Below, piece after piece: positions 49,621 through 62,454 of a DNA stretch of 64,000 nucleotides (position 1 is its first letter; every line of letters starts with the position of its first letter). A program made the translations under genes and the position numbers. Where the stretch lies: contig NC_060899.1 of the NCBI RefSeq assembly GCF_014805685.1, forward strand, positions 8,170,290 to 8,234,289, read 5' to 3'. Below the pieces are notes generated by a model that did no database searches, had not been told where the DNA came from, and worked only from the letters and a program-made list of their open reading frames with translations. The DNA is from Silurus meridionalis. Taxonomy: Eukaryota; Chordata; Actinopteri; Siluriformes; Siluridae.

Positions 49621-52029
49621 AATTAAAATAGTCATTTGATTGTCTGATTGTTGTTTTTTTTTTTTATTTTAAGTCTTTAAGCTAGAGAATTTCATAAGTG
49701 CCAAAAACCTACTTGTCTAGCATCAAACCACACAATGATGAATGTATTTATTGAAAAACCGTTATTGATTTTGCATTGTGAGTTTATAATGCACCCTGTA
49801 TACACCACTTATCAGGTTTAATTGTACTTGCCCAGTAGGTTTCTTTTATACTTTAGGGCTAAGTAAATCTGATCGAGGGAGAGAGAAAGGGAGAGTGAGG
49901 GAGAGGGAAGAGCAGCCAAGTTTGAGATATGAGAGGAGGAGAAGACAGGAAGAGTTAGCTCACTAACCAGATTAACATCAAAATGGCTGTGCCACAGATC
50001 CGGCTTCTGCCCTGAAAGCTTTCTCAGTGACACCAGACAGGCCTGCCTGTCGCCACGTCATTATTGGACAAAAAAAAGCAAAAAAAACTTTTCCCGACTA
50101 CATAATTTATTTATTTTTTGTTTCTGACAATGAAGGCCTTTCCGATGGTTGTATTTAATTGCCTCAGGAACTTATGTATATGAATATTCTAGCCTTTGTG
50201 TTCAACCATATAGGTCTGTGAAATGTCAATCACATTTGTAAAAAGCAACTCCCCCCTGTGCTTTTTCTCTTCTTTGTATTTCTGATTGAATATACGAAAG
50301 CAGTTGCTTTTGAGGTTTTGCTATATTTAGATTTTTTTTTACCATTAGAGTTAACAGAACGATAACGTTTAACTCTAGGGTCAAACTGGTTTAAATATTT
50401 GAACATATTCTTATTTCCACTCCCTCATCACACTGTAATGACCGCATGGTTATTATATAAGTAATGCTAATTTGTTAAATGATGAGACCTAAAGAACAGA
50501 TGAGCTTATTGAGAGCTAAATGTTTGTTTTGGCTGGGTGATGAACCACTCCCAAGGTCGTCCATGCTGCATTTGTCTTCCGCATATTCATGCTCGGAACA
50601 TGCACAAAGAAAACCTGTACAAAACTGAAGGCTACACGTTCCCTCCAATCAAAGAGCACATTGCACAAAAGAGGCCAGTGGGTATAATACTGCCTCAATA
50701 AAGCATCTTCTCCGTAAATCTTGTTGATGAAGGGAGAGCGAGAGACTGTTTTACGACCGCAGAGAGTGAATGCAGGCCAAACCCCTTGTCCCTGTTTTCA
50801 CACTGAGTTCATCTGGGGCAGGAGGAGCGTCATCTGCATAGAGATGAGTGGCTTGCATTAGCATGGTCATTAATAAACAATAAAACTAATAAAAGGTTGG
50901 CAGAATTGAGCAACAGGGATGAGATGAGATGGAAAATTAGAGTGATGTTGCTGCTGGATAACCACTATAGCTCTAAATTGGATCATCTGTGCCATGAAGA
51001 TCAGGGATGAAGTAGTTAAACGCAGTTTTGTAATTGAAAGCAGTCAAAGGAGATTACATTTCCATTATATTGGCAGTTCAGAGGTCATGAAGGATATGGG
51101 AGAATGTGGTGTTGAGAAATTCCAATTTTGTACTTTATCAGGGAAGCAGTATGGATGAAAAGTAATACAGTACCTTCTCTTCAGTGTATTAGAGGTAACA
51201 TTATGGATGTTTTAAATAAGTCTGGCTGATGTTTTAGGGAAATCTGGCACCATTTTTCCTATTGCTGCTATGGCACTGAAAATGATTTTTGCCATTGCAA
51301 ATGAACATACTTCCTCAGGCTGAACATTCTTGTTTGTGTCTAAGTCCATATTTAGTCATAGTTGAGATGGTAGACCAGCAAGTCCAGAGCAGGTTTGATG
51401 AAAATCTCCACAAACTCATCAGGCATGCTTAATGCAGACAAGCTGCAACTGAAACGTTACTGAATCAGGATTGTGGCAGGGGCTGTATATTGACTGGCAG
51501 ATCTAAGGGGATGCCAGTCTGATTAAATGGAGAGGTCACAGAGTTGTTAAGTTCCCCTCTTTTAATGACCTCCATTAGCAGATGAGCATTCTGTACACTG
51601 CCCTAGCCTCACACTACACACATGTATAATGTCAGTTCAAATGAAATCATCTGGTTCACACATCTGGCTACCTCATTGCAGTGTCAGTCCATGGAAATGA
51701 CTTTATTTAGAAATATTGCAGAAGCCAAAGCTATCGAAGGTCTTCTTCATTCTTTTCGTTTACAGAATGTTTCTATTGAATGAGTGTACGGATGTCCTTG
51801 TTCTCTGTGGGCTATTCAGACTGAGCATGTACTTCTCAAAATTATCTTTCTTCACATGTACTTTTACTGTATAAAGGTCTTTAAATTGTCTACCTATAGA
51901 GTTTGAACTTTTCTTTTTTTTCTCATGGGCATGCTGTTGCTGGGGAAAAAATGGATGAGTTTTGACCATTGTTTCTTACAATTCAGAGGTTATTCCATTT
52001 TTTTAATAGACAAAACTTTACAGTTAATA
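49618..52029. other. Intron 4, unique; candidate conserved DNA
   Basis: The 50810-51110 interval is unique, of balanced composition and contains clustered ATTAGCATGGTCATTAAT- and TAATTG-type homeodomain cores. It resembles vertebrate noncoding enhancers in texture only; conservation is untested. Confidence 0.4.
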
Positions 52030-52755
52030 CTTAAACTTTTAACGATACATTTGTTAGCATTAACAGGATTTAGGCTTCTTCGTTAGCAATGGGTCGTCTT
52101 ATTATATTTTTCTTTCCTTATTATATGTTTTCAAAGGGTGAAAGGTATGGGCTGTTGGCAGGCCAGTTCAGCACCTGGACAGTTCTGCTATGAGGTCGTG
52201 CTATAAATACTGTATGCTATATGCGATTGAGTGTCTTGCTGAAATATGCTTTAAGCATTGATGGTGCCTTTGCAATATGAAATCAATAATGCACCCCATA
52301 CCATCAGAGATATGCAGGCTTTTGAGCTGAGTGCTGATAACGCGCTTTGGTGATCCCTCTCCTCTTTAATCTGGAGGACATGGCATCCATGGTTTCCAAA
52401 AATTCATTTAACATTTTGATTTATCCTAGCACAGAACAGGTTTCCACTTTACCTTATTCCATTTTAAATATTGTTTGGCCCAGAGAAGAACTCAATAATT
52501 CTGGATTCATGTTCACGTATGGCTGCTTCTTTGAACGATGGAGCTTCAACCTGCATTTGTGGAAAACATGAGAAATTGTCTATTCAGACAATGATTTCTG
52601 GAGGTGTTGCAGTGATTTTTATTATAGAATCATACCTGATTTTAAGGCCTTGCTGCCTCAGGGCCTAAAGATCACAGCATCCAACATTTGATTTTAGGTT
52701 TTATCCATTGCACACAGATTTCCAGATTCTCGAAATCCTTTAAAGAAAGTATGTA

Positions 52756-53310
52756 CCGTATTTTTCAGACTATAAGCTGCTCCTTTTTTCCCACGTTTTG
52801 AACCCCGCGGCTTAAACAACAAAGCGGCAAATAGATGGGTTTTTCCGGTTTTACAAACTTCAAGCCAAAAAACTGAGCAACATAACATTAGACCAATGAA
52901 ATTTCCGAACGGAAATGAAAAAACGCACCTCACCTGTGTTCTGAGCTGCACGGCTTTGGGAAAAAAAATCTTCCAGCGGTGGCGCGCGACGATGACAAAA
53001 GATAAACTCCCCAGAGAAATACAGTGGCACCTTGACCTACTAGTTTAATTCGTTCCGTGGACGAGCTCGTATCTCAATTTGCTCGCATATCAAATCAGTT
53101 TTCCATATTGAAAATACTTAAAATTGCATTAATCCGTTCCAACCCTCAAAATGACACCCCGTTTTTATGTTTCATGTTATTAAATTGGAAAATACATTTC
53201 TAAATAACAAATCTTGTATAAAAACATAATAGAAAAAGTATGTAAAGATATAATAAGGTTTTATTCAGTGTATTTTCCTTGGAGATGAGACGAACGAAAA
53301 CGCCGGTGGG

Positions 53311-53350
<40 letters not shown>

Positions 53351-54143
53351 AGGGCGGGTAGAGGTGATAAGCCGAGGCCGAGGGAAAACTCGTTTTTTAC
53401 TATCACTCCTATACACTACATATCCCTAAACTTTAAAATTTTTACTTTTTCTTCTTTGCTTATCTTTATTTTAGTCACAATCTTCGCTTTCTGGCTTCGC
53501 TTCGCCATCTAGCAGCGGCGTCTCAAGCTCGTACCTCAATTTTTTGCTCGCATTACAAAGCAAAAAAATCGACCGAGTGACCGCTCGTACTTTAGAAAAC
53601 TCGTACGTTAATGCACTCGTAGGTCAAGGTACCACTGTTGTTGTGAAAGGAAGGAGGAAGACAGTGAACAATGACTTACTTGGTCGGCTACTGTTTAGAT
53701 ACAAACCGTTGTAACGCGTTGAGTCTGGGTGAAGGGAGAGCTCACTAAAACTCCAGTTGCAACAGAAATCATATAAGCACAGACAGGTTTCCAAAACTTG
53801 TGCTTTTTTATTTTTCTTGGCAACAGCGTTATGGGTTAGTCAAAGAAACTTAGAAATGAGCATCAGAAAATAATAAGGACATAATCCTCTGTCTCCACAC
53901 ACGCAGTAATACCGTGAGAATGCAGTGGCAGGCTATTCCCAAAATACCGCTATGCTCCTAATAGAAGCGCAACATATTTCATTTAGTGTCTTTCATTAAA
54001 GCCTGTGTAAAGTTTATTAGTGTCAGTGTAGCAGTGTTCACTGCGGCTTATACACAGGTGTGGCTTATTTATGTCAAAAATAAAAATCTTTGTCAAATTC
54101 AGTGGCTTATGTAAGGGTGCGCTTTATAGTCCGGAAATTACGG
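52756..54143. mobile_element. TIR element (CCGTATTTTTC type) inserted at TA
   Basis: Left end CCGTATTTTTCAGACTATAA pairs with the right end TTATAGTCCGGAAATTACGG in reverse complement. It is flanked by TA on both sides (52754-52755 and 54144-54145), as expected of TA-targeting elements. Without the inner insertion its own length is about 770 bp, and it has no transposase frame, so it is a MITE-like element. Confidence 0.85.
53021..53638. mobile_element. Inner TIR element nested in the MITE
   Basis: Left end ACAGTGGCACCTTGACCTAC pairs with right end GTAGGTCAAGGTACCACTGT in reverse complement with two mismatches. Subterminal ACTCGTACG/CGAGCTCGTA repeats are present. Target duplication is not clear. 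A (GT)n run (53314-53349) lies inside. No transposase frame. Confidence 0.85.
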
Positions 54144-54375
54144 TACTGTAGATGATTTAGATATCCATAGTGTTTACACATTTTTTGTTGACTGTTATTA
54201 CAAAGTTGCTTTTTTCTACATTTTTAATGCCCATCTTTATTGCTAAGAGATGTACGGACCTGTTGCCAGTTAACCTAATTATTAGCAAAATATTCATCCT
54301 GTTTCTTTTCAGTAACTCTTACTTTTCCAGCCTTTTTTTGCTCCAGTCCCAACTTTTAAAAATGAGTTCCAGTAG

Positions 54376-55318
54376 TCAATTCTTTTAATTAAAAAGCTAC
54401 ATATCTAGATAATTTCTAAATAAAGCTTTATGACAAGTTATATTGCAGAATATATAACTTTTTTGTGTTAAATCAAAAGAAATTCAGAATTTCTTTAGAT
54501 AGAATGTGGATATAAAACATCTGTTTGGGAGCATATTGCGTTAATTCTTTATTATTTGAGACGCCTAGGCTCTAGTATAATGTATCTTATCTAGGAGAAA
54601 GTACATTAAAAGAACAGAGAGAAGGAAAATTGGCTCAACCAGAAAAGGATAGCATGTAGAGGATGAGAAGTAAAAAAATAAAATAAAAATAATAAAATTT
54701 CTTTCTTTAAAAAGAAAAGCTGCGGTTTTTTTAGACCTTATTACTGAGAGTGCTGTGCTTCAGTGTGCTATACCAAAAGTGTGTGCACACACAGCATTTT
54801 TTTTCCTATTCGTATTTATCAGCAACATATCTGATCTTGACTGAAGCTTTCTGTGAAAGTAATTCAGACACCATTCACTATCTCAGGACTGGAAAGTCAA
54901 AACCGATATAGAATAGAAATGCATTCAGTCTTCTTGCATAGTGCATCACTAAAAGGTCATGCAGTGTTTCACCCTTTATCCTTGATCTTTCTTTCATATG
55001 TGATGCCCTCATAAAAAAGTCCCATGCAGTATGCTGCTGTAGCCAAACCATATAACCTTGTTGGCTGTGTGGATTTGTATGTGTTAGAATTGTTTTCTAA
55101 ATGGTCACCTATGACTCTTGATGTAGAACTAGGACTCAAAATGCAGGTGCTTTCCAACTCTCAAAGCAGGGGGCTTTCACTTTCATATGGTTGTGGTTTA
55201 TAATGGTCAGGGTGACCTGTTCTTTAAATTACTAATTTGATTTTAGAAAATCGGCCCAACTGTGAAATCTCAAGTAAGTATACAATGTGCAATTTTCTTT
55301 TTTCCTGTTTTTCTCTAG
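54376..55318. other. nol4l intron 4, end
   Basis: Unique AT-rich DNA ending with the polypyrimidine tract TTTTCTTTTTTCCTG and TTTTTCTCTAG at the exon 5 acceptor. Confidence 0.7.
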
Positions 55319-55457
55319 GATGAGAGTTCAGTGAGCAGTGAGGAGTTTGATATGAGTGACCCCACATGGATTTCAACTGAGCACCATAGCACACTCTCGG
55401 ACCTGAACCCAGCCAAAAATATGCTCAGCCCTCAAAACACACACAAAGAGGATGACG
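55319..55457 (+). CDS. nol4l: nol4l coding exon 5 (residues 235-280), possible short-isoform start
   Basis: A 139-base exon, phase 0-1, acceptor TTCTCTAG/GATGAG and donor GATGACG/GTAAGA. It encodes DESSVSSEEFDMSDPTWIST and then EHHSTLSDLNPAKNMLSPQN followed by THKEDD. The acidic/Ser-rich DESS.SSEEFDMSD and the SPQN..K.DD motifs match NOL4L. Met246 (ATG at 55352, context TTTGATATGA, -3 G) corresponds to the start of the short mammalian NOL4L product as I recall it, so this exon may be both internal (long form) and start-carrying (short form). The following exon, expected to continue with a Ser-rich acidic stretch, is not found in the remaining 8.5 kb and must lie beyond the window. Confidence 0.95.
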
Positions 55458-56547
55458 GTAAGAGCACTTATTTCTTTGCTCATTTATTTGATAACTCTTT
55501 CTTTCTTTGTATTTTCTTTTCTCTCTCTGTCTAGATTTCACTCTGTCAGCCATAATGTAGTCATCTCAATCTTAATAGAAACTCTCTAACCCCCTATGGG
55601 GGAAGAAAGATGTAATGGACTCTGAAATGAAAGACAATAGATTGGTATGGCGAAGCATGAAGCTTTGCTCTTGGTTGGATATGCTCACTCAGACACAATG
55701 TGAGCATAAGGGCCAAGGTCTGGTGAGATTAATCGATTTTTATCAAACTGTTTCCACCTCTTTGCTTTCGGGGCGCAGTATGGTTCAGGGTATAGACAGA
55801 GAACAGGATGAAGAGAAGTGGAGATGAGTTAGGGGTAGGGTAGGTTAAAGTGGAAAAATTATACAGGCAGTGCTATGGGGAGACTCTGAGCTGAGAGTGG
55901 TTGATGTTCATAGAGAGTGTGGAAACCAGCTTGCTCATAACAAAGCTCTTCTAATGGTCATCACGTCCTGCCCACTGCGGCCTTTAACATTTACATTGAG
56001 GTGTTCGCGCTCAGATTAATTAACACACCACAGGTGTGTTATCCACTATACAAGTTTACATATTTGGAATTGGACAGCAGGGTCTAGATTTTCAAGCATA
56101 TTGAGCAGTATTTTCCTCCCTGTGATTGTTTCTTTACACTGCGCCGTTTTTATAGATTTTTTTATTACATTTTAAATATTTTTGTGCCAGACAAACAGAA
56201 TGCATCTCAAATCGTGATGTATAGGTGACCTAGTGACTTAAATCTTATTTTAAAAGGACTAATTAATTAGCGAACGCCATGATCCTAATGGGAACTCATA
56301 ATTTATCCTGTATTAAAAACGGATGAAGTTGGAAGGTAAACCTGTTAAGTTGATAAAGAATCATAACTGTAGATAGTCTTAATATTAGCTCATTTAGAGT
56401 TTTTGAAATCCAGGACATTTCCAATTAGATGTTCAAAGTTCAAACTTGAGACACGTTGCTCAATCAATTCTATCAACTAACCAAGACCACTATTCAGGGC
56501 AAATTTATTGGATTACATAACTAAAACGCTAAATGTCTTCCTTCTGC
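55458..56547. other. nol4l intron 5, start
   Basis: Begins GTAAGA. Unique sequence; no further nol4l exon or transposon recognised. Confidence 0.6.
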
Positions 56548-56742
56548 TTATTAGGGGTTGCAGAGGCAACAGGCTGAAAAGCGCCAGGAAACATGTCCCT
56601 GGAAACATCCTGTATTTCTTAATATTCCCGAGCCAATCATGAGAGATAATCTCTCTGGCAGGGCCGGGGTCTGTCCATCGCGCATCTAGCATGTATGTGT
56701 ATGTTACTCTGGATAAGGGTGTCTGCTAAATGATGTAAATGT
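56548..56742. mobile_element. Composite interspersed-repeat remnant
   Basis: AAACATGTCCCTGGAAACAT, then GAGAGATAATCTCTCTGGCA and GGGTCTGTCC resemble a LINE-derived fish repeat, and ACTCTGGATAAGGGTGTCTG followed by CTAAATGATGTAAATGTA is the other common fish repeat end. Boundaries and class are uncertain. Confidence 0.5.
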
Positions 56743-57047
56743 ATGCAGGATCTAACCAGGGTGCTGCCTTGTCAGGTTCCTTTTTGTTTTATTCAGGTTT
56801 AAGCTATGAACCTTGCAACGAATGGTAAATATCAACCCATTACTTTAATGGGTTGATAAATAGTTGAATTGTTGAGGATATGGATGCTGATTGGTAAAAC
56901 GAGGCTTTGTCTAAAAAATTTGTTTCTTTACCACCACAGACCAGTACAGCATCTATAACACTGTAGTCACTGGCCAAACCCATTTGTCACTTTTCCGTTG
57001 CTCATGAAAAGTATCCCAAGCTACAAATCCTACACATAGGGCAAAGC

Positions 57048-57378
57048 TTTTTTTTTTTTTTTTTTATTTACATTACCTAAAGGGGCATCGTTTTTTTTTT
57101 TTTTTTTTTTTGCAGGGAGAAAGCCATAGACTCTAACTTGGAGGTGACTATTTTTATTCTAACCACTTCAAACTCCGCAGTGAGATGTTTGAGTATGCTG
57201 GTTGTTTGAGTGCATTTTACAGATCCACATATTGGACACACCCAACCTTGGCTTAATATTCTGCTTATGCAAACCATAATCAGTACGGGAGACACGAAAC
57301 ACATTTTTACAAGTTCAAAAAGTTTTATTTTTACTTTTTGAAAGACCAGGTTGCAAAAAAAAAAAAAAAAAAAAAAAA
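57048..57378. repeat. Poly-T / poly-A flanked segment
   Basis: Poly-T at 57048-57065 and 57091-57111, and poly-A at 57355-57378, enclose about 240 bp of unique sequence. The minus strand reads VCPICGSVKCTQTTSILKHL, a Cys-pair and His that could be chance. The bracketing homopolymers suggest a retroposed or rearranged piece, but no source is recognised. Confidence 0.4.
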
Positions 57379-60300
57379 TGTTAGAGAAGTTTTTCAAACC
57401 CCATAAAACACATGTAGAATGGATTAAAATCCTCTCATGAACTTTCACAAGGCTAAGCAAGAGCCAAGAACTTGTCTCCTGGAGACTGATCCATGGTCAA
57501 GGCAGGAGGAGGAGGGTCAAAGAAGTCCTTCCGTATTTACCATATTAATCTGGCTAGTGCCCTTGGGACAAATCCAACTTGCCACCCAGTAGTGATCAAT
57601 TACCAACATGTCCATCTTTTTTTCACAATCACAAAATTGATCACTGACTTTTGGCTCAAGATGCTTTGGTACCCAATAGGGAATTATTGATTATTTTGAT
57701 AAATGATTAGTTGACCGTTTAGTAGATTGTCAGTTATATGGTGCCTTAAAACTTATTTCATGGATAAATAAAATAAGTAGAATACATTTGCTTTCTATCA
57801 TGTTGTTTAAATTACCTTTTTTTTATTATTATATTCAGCAGTTTATTTAAAATATTTTTTTAATATTGCATGGCTTTTCTACAGTATCGGTAGCATTAAT
57901 GTTTCTTGCTGGGGAAGGAAAGGAAGGAAAATTGGCAAATTCTTAATTTCATTTAAAAAGAACTAGAACTGTTTATTAAAGTCAAATGATCCCATGTTAT
58001 AGATAAACCAATATAATTGTAAAATATTTTGTTTAATATAATTGTTTAAACTTGTTGGTGGAGGTGGTTGGTGGAGGTGGTTGGGGTATCAATAATGGTT
58101 ACCAAGTAAATGTACCATTACTAAGAAAGAATTTTCATTTAAAAACTTTTGGAAATTCTAATCCATATATCTATTTCAGTAAGACCAAGAAAGTCTTAAT
58201 AAAATACTAAAGTAACTGTTACATGTTACCATGTCACAAACAGTCTGGATGTAAATAAATGTAGGTGCTTAAATATTTGCTATAAAGTGCAGTTGACTAT
58301 AAGGCTATAAGGTGCTATAAAAGTCTAGGTCTCATGTCTCAAAAACATTTTTAGGAAACAGATGAAAATCTTTAGACTGGCTGCTTTTGCTTTCTTTGGC
58401 CTATAACTGCTACTTCTCCTTCTTTTTCTTTGTGATACTTTAGAAGAGACCCTGTAGATTTTTTTCTGCTAATTTGCACAAAGAGGCCAGAGTTTAAGTC
58501 CACATAGTGGTTTCTCAAGAACTGTTGGAATTTTGTATGGCACACCTACAGTATATTCTATGAGTTGTTCTTTTGTGATCACTTAATATTGAAACATGCC
58601 CACCATCGGCCAATCGGGTTATAATTCTGCATCTCATATAGTTTCCATTAAGCCAAGCTAATGTGTAAATGAGTATTTATTCAGCATTGGATTACATCAT
58701 TCTTTTTGATCAGCTTTCAACAGGCATTTTCTATAGGTGTTTAAAAAACCAGCATTCAGCAGTCATCTCAAAACTTGATTAATATGTAAGGTCTATTTAT
58801 GGCTCTATGTATCCTGGCAAGATCTGGCCACTAGTGGCAGAACGTTTTTACAAGGCGCCTGTTCTAATAAGACGTTCTCTCACTGCGTCTCTGTTATAAG
58901 TCATTGTTTCCATTAAATCCAACCGAGCCTGGATCCTATGGAGTGTGTGCTGCTTGTTCACCAAATCAAATTAATCATCTTTTTTTTTTCATGTATTAAG
59001 CACAGTTGTGATGTAGTAGTTGAGTGCAGAGTTGATCTCACTAGATTATGTGTTAATAGCCTTCAAGGATCTGCTTTTAACTGCTTTTATTTCAAGGTTG
59101 ATTTCAACCTTTGCTTAGCTGATACTTTAGCGCTACAGTGGCTGTTCCAAAACGTGAAAGAAATAGTGTATTGTTTAAGCAATGTTTAAATCAACTGTAA
59201 GATTGAGATGATGATTTAAAAAAAATATTGAATTCATGGAAAAAATGGCCAATAGAGCAGAGTTTAGTTTAGGCAAAATTACAATTGGTATTTTTCAGTG
59301 AGCTTCAACGGTAAGCTACAAGTCAATCAACATTGACTCTTGGCTTCTAATTCAGTTTTGACTTCTATGACATTCAGGATCTACAATAAATTAAGAGTAA
59401 CAATAGTGTCACAGAGGTTTTTATGTATGTAGTTACAAGAATGAGGAGTGTAAGTCTTTTTAACATATTTAATTCAGATATTAATAATTAATTTTTGTAA
59501 AGCAATTACAATAAGCACCTGTGCTATTAACCACAAAAAGGGAATGTATCAGCCAAAAATGCATGCTCATTGGTGTATATTGCCTTCAATCCAAAGTAAT
59601 TAGAATTGCTGTTAGAAATGTGTGGTGCTGTTCTTTTTCTGTAATTTGCAACCTTGATATATTTTTTGTATATTCTGTAAAATACTTTTAATATAAAAGG
59701 TTTTTCAGTGGGCAAATCAAAACCTGCCCTTTAGCAATGCATGAATTTCCAGCTGCATGCTTCTGGTGTTGTAGGCTTTCTTGTGTTTCTCTATTATCTC
59801 AAAAACATATATACCCTATCTAACAGATCTGTGCTTCCTACTGAGAAATCAAACTGATTATATCTAGGTTACAGAGAGCAAGAGACCTACTACTCGTGTG
59901 AAAAGCCTCTTGTATGAGCTGGTTTTGGAGGATCTCTGTCACTGGATTTGACACAGCACCATCAGTTATGAGTGACTGCTAGACCCAGCACATTGTACTC
60001 GGTTATCAGTAGAGATGTGACACGACACGAGGGCTGAGGAAAGAAAGTGAATTTCAGAGAGTAAAGCTCTATTTAAACTGAAGTAGTTTTACTTAGGGGA
60101 GTCTCTGAATTGCTGGGATTGAAGTCCCATTCGAAACTAGCATTTTAATCATGTCTGCTGACCGTGCATGCAGGTATGTGAAAACATTACACTATGTTTT
60201 TGTCATTAGAAATATTCCAAATAGATATATTGCACATGAATATTTGCATCATACCCTGCCGAAAAAAGCATTTTTCTTTGTATAAAAACTCTCCAGGAGG

Positions 60301-60861
60301 TGCTCTTTGCCATTGCCTTCCACAGAAACGAAGTCTTTTGAGTTGACCGGAGTTCACAATGCAGAATAATTAAATATAAATAATAATTAAAATGACAAGC
60401 GACAGAAATAGATGTTATGGTCATGTTACCTACTAATTATTAAGACAGACTTGTGTATGCTTCGAAAAAAATAAAAAAGCAATCGGTTCAGATTAAAATA
60501 GGACGTGTATATAGTGTGCATGGAACTTTTAAAACAACAAGCATCATACATAAAATCATACATAATCATTACAGACATCCTTGAAACCATTCAGGTATGT
60601 GTAATGATAAGTACATGAGAAGCAAGGATTTGTGCAATTAATTGTGAATCTGCATTGTGTACACTGATGCCGTAAAAAAATAAAAAAGAGTGATATAGCT
60701 TTTTGTTATACAAGTGTGGGTTTATTCACTGAATTCTATGAACCAAAATTTTAAGATTGACATTGAAGGCTTGCACGCCAGCATGCTCTCGAACAAATAC
60801 TAATTCCGCTTCCCCCCACACCTCAATCCCCTAAGTCCAAGAAAGAGAGATAGAGGAGAAT
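57379..60861. other. Intron 5, mostly unique
   Basis: A 2x imperfect GTTGGTGGAGGTGG repeat lies at about 58053-58084. No exon, RNA gene or recognisable transposon. Confidence 0.45.
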
Positions 60862-60890
60862 GAGAGAGAGAGAGAGAGAGATAGTGAGAG
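60862..60890 (+). repeat. (GA)n run
   Basis: Short GA run within a purine-rich stretch to about 60935. Confidence 0.9.
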
Positions 60891-61019
60891 AGGAGAGGGG
60901 GAGGCCAGCAGATGGAGTGGAGGAGGAGGGGTGGAGGTGAATCTATAGAAAATATAGCCTTCTGCAGAGGAAAACTGCAGAGCGAGTTTCTGTATACATT
61001 ATATACTTCTACACGATAT

Positions 61020-61390
61020 GCATGTTAATATACATTGAGCAATAATGACTAACAGCTGGGAGTGAACTCCCGGCAAACCGGAATAATTTGCTTGTTGATT
61101 TTATTTAATGATATTGTTTAAAATTGCTAGTTCATTGAACCTCATTAATTCCATAGTGCCTTTAGGCTGTAAGGTCTAAGCAGACATAATCATGCACAAT
61201 TAAAGTGTGTAATCTTTGAATGGGAAATGGAATATGATCTTCAACAACTTAGGATAATTATATTAATTAAACCTGGTCTGCGAGCATACGGCAAAAGGAA
61301 AGTCAAATGAGAGGTGAAATATGAATATTTTTATTGAATGAGTGAAAATATCTAGCGGTATTTTATTATGATCCTGAATTCACTTCCAGT
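61020..61390. other. Candidate conserved noncoding element
   Basis: Unique, repeat-free block with many homeodomain-type cores (TAATTA, TTAATTAAA, ATTAATTC) and interspersed GC-richer words such as GAACTCCCGGCAAACCGG. No open frame or splice sites. The enhancer idea is inference from texture and location in a developmental-gene intron. Confidence 0.35.
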
Positions 61391-62454
61391 GTCAGTTAGT
61401 GTGAGGGGGAAACCGTGCCAATCAATATAGACTGTTTGTCTTATTGTTCAGTTTTGGGAAAGACTGAACAATGCGCACGGATCCTAGCAGGTTTTAACTA
61501 ATAGGTTACAGCACCACAGTGTGCACACCATATTGCAACTGCCCAGCATTTCCCTCAGGGGTCCTTCTATTTGAATTCCTAACAGTGCTCACGTGGAGTT
61601 GTTTGTTTATTGCATATATGTGAACGTGTCGCAAAAAATGTCTTTGAGCTGTTTTTTACCATTGGATATTCTCTTGATTGTCATGTATAAAGAAGACCAG
61701 GGGCGCCAAGTTAGCATTTTTCAATTAAATATACTGCCCTAAGGTGGGGGGGGGCAACCACACACAGGCAATTACTTAAATTTTCAGGTTTAGTAAATCA
61801 CTGAAGAATTCAACAATTTCCCACCCATTGTTTCCTTATTCTCAAAGGAACACTCAGAATACAAATTAATCAATTTGCATATTAATAATAGTCTTGATTT
61901 CAGTCACTAGGAAAACCAGAGATGTCTATATTATATGGAGTTTCCCTAAAGGGAGAGAAAAAAAAGAACAAGTAAGGAGACGATTTACTGCATTTTTTTC
62001 TTTAAAGTAGTATTACTTTAACTTTTTTAAGTTTTTACAAAAGATTGCTTCTGTTCCTAACATTTGAATTGTATAAACATTATAGAAAACAGCATTATCC
62101 AAAATGTAGATCTAGATCTCTAAACATAAACTAACAGTGACCAGAACACCACAAAGATGAGAGAAACATGAAACTTGTAGGTGATGCCAGAAAGTGGGAT
62201 TTTGTTTAGAATGCTAATCCTGGTAAGGTCAATGATTTATATAATCATTTCTAACCAATAATTACCGTGGCGGGTAGTGTTTGAAGGTATATTTAAAGTT
62301 ATTTGCTAAAATACATTTGTCAGGTGGATGACTTCTAAATGGGCCACTATGTCAGCCATTGAGTTGTGATATGAGTAGCTGAGAGAAATATTTTCTCTAT
62401 CACTGTACTGCTCAGGTGATACAGCTTGCAAATGACCCTGATTAATGTGCTAAA
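61391..62454. other. Intron 5, unique stretch
   Basis: G-run near 61747; nothing recognised. Confidence 0.45.

Larger units (their letters stand above)
52030..54375 (-). mobile_element. Host DNA-transposon-type repeat split by later insertion
   Basis: Two pieces of one common teleost repeat: 52030-52755 (TCAAAGGGTGAAAGGTATGG, then GCAGGCCAGTTCAGCACCTG, ACCCCATACCATCAGAGATA and GGACATGGCATCCATGGTTT) and 54144-54375 (CTGTAGATGATTTAG through CTCCAGTCCCAACTTTT). Deleting 52756-54145 rejoins them as GAAAGTATGTACTGTAGATG, which reads as continuous repeat sequence. It has no intact coding frame and the superfamily is not assigned; strand is a guess. Confidence 0.75.
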
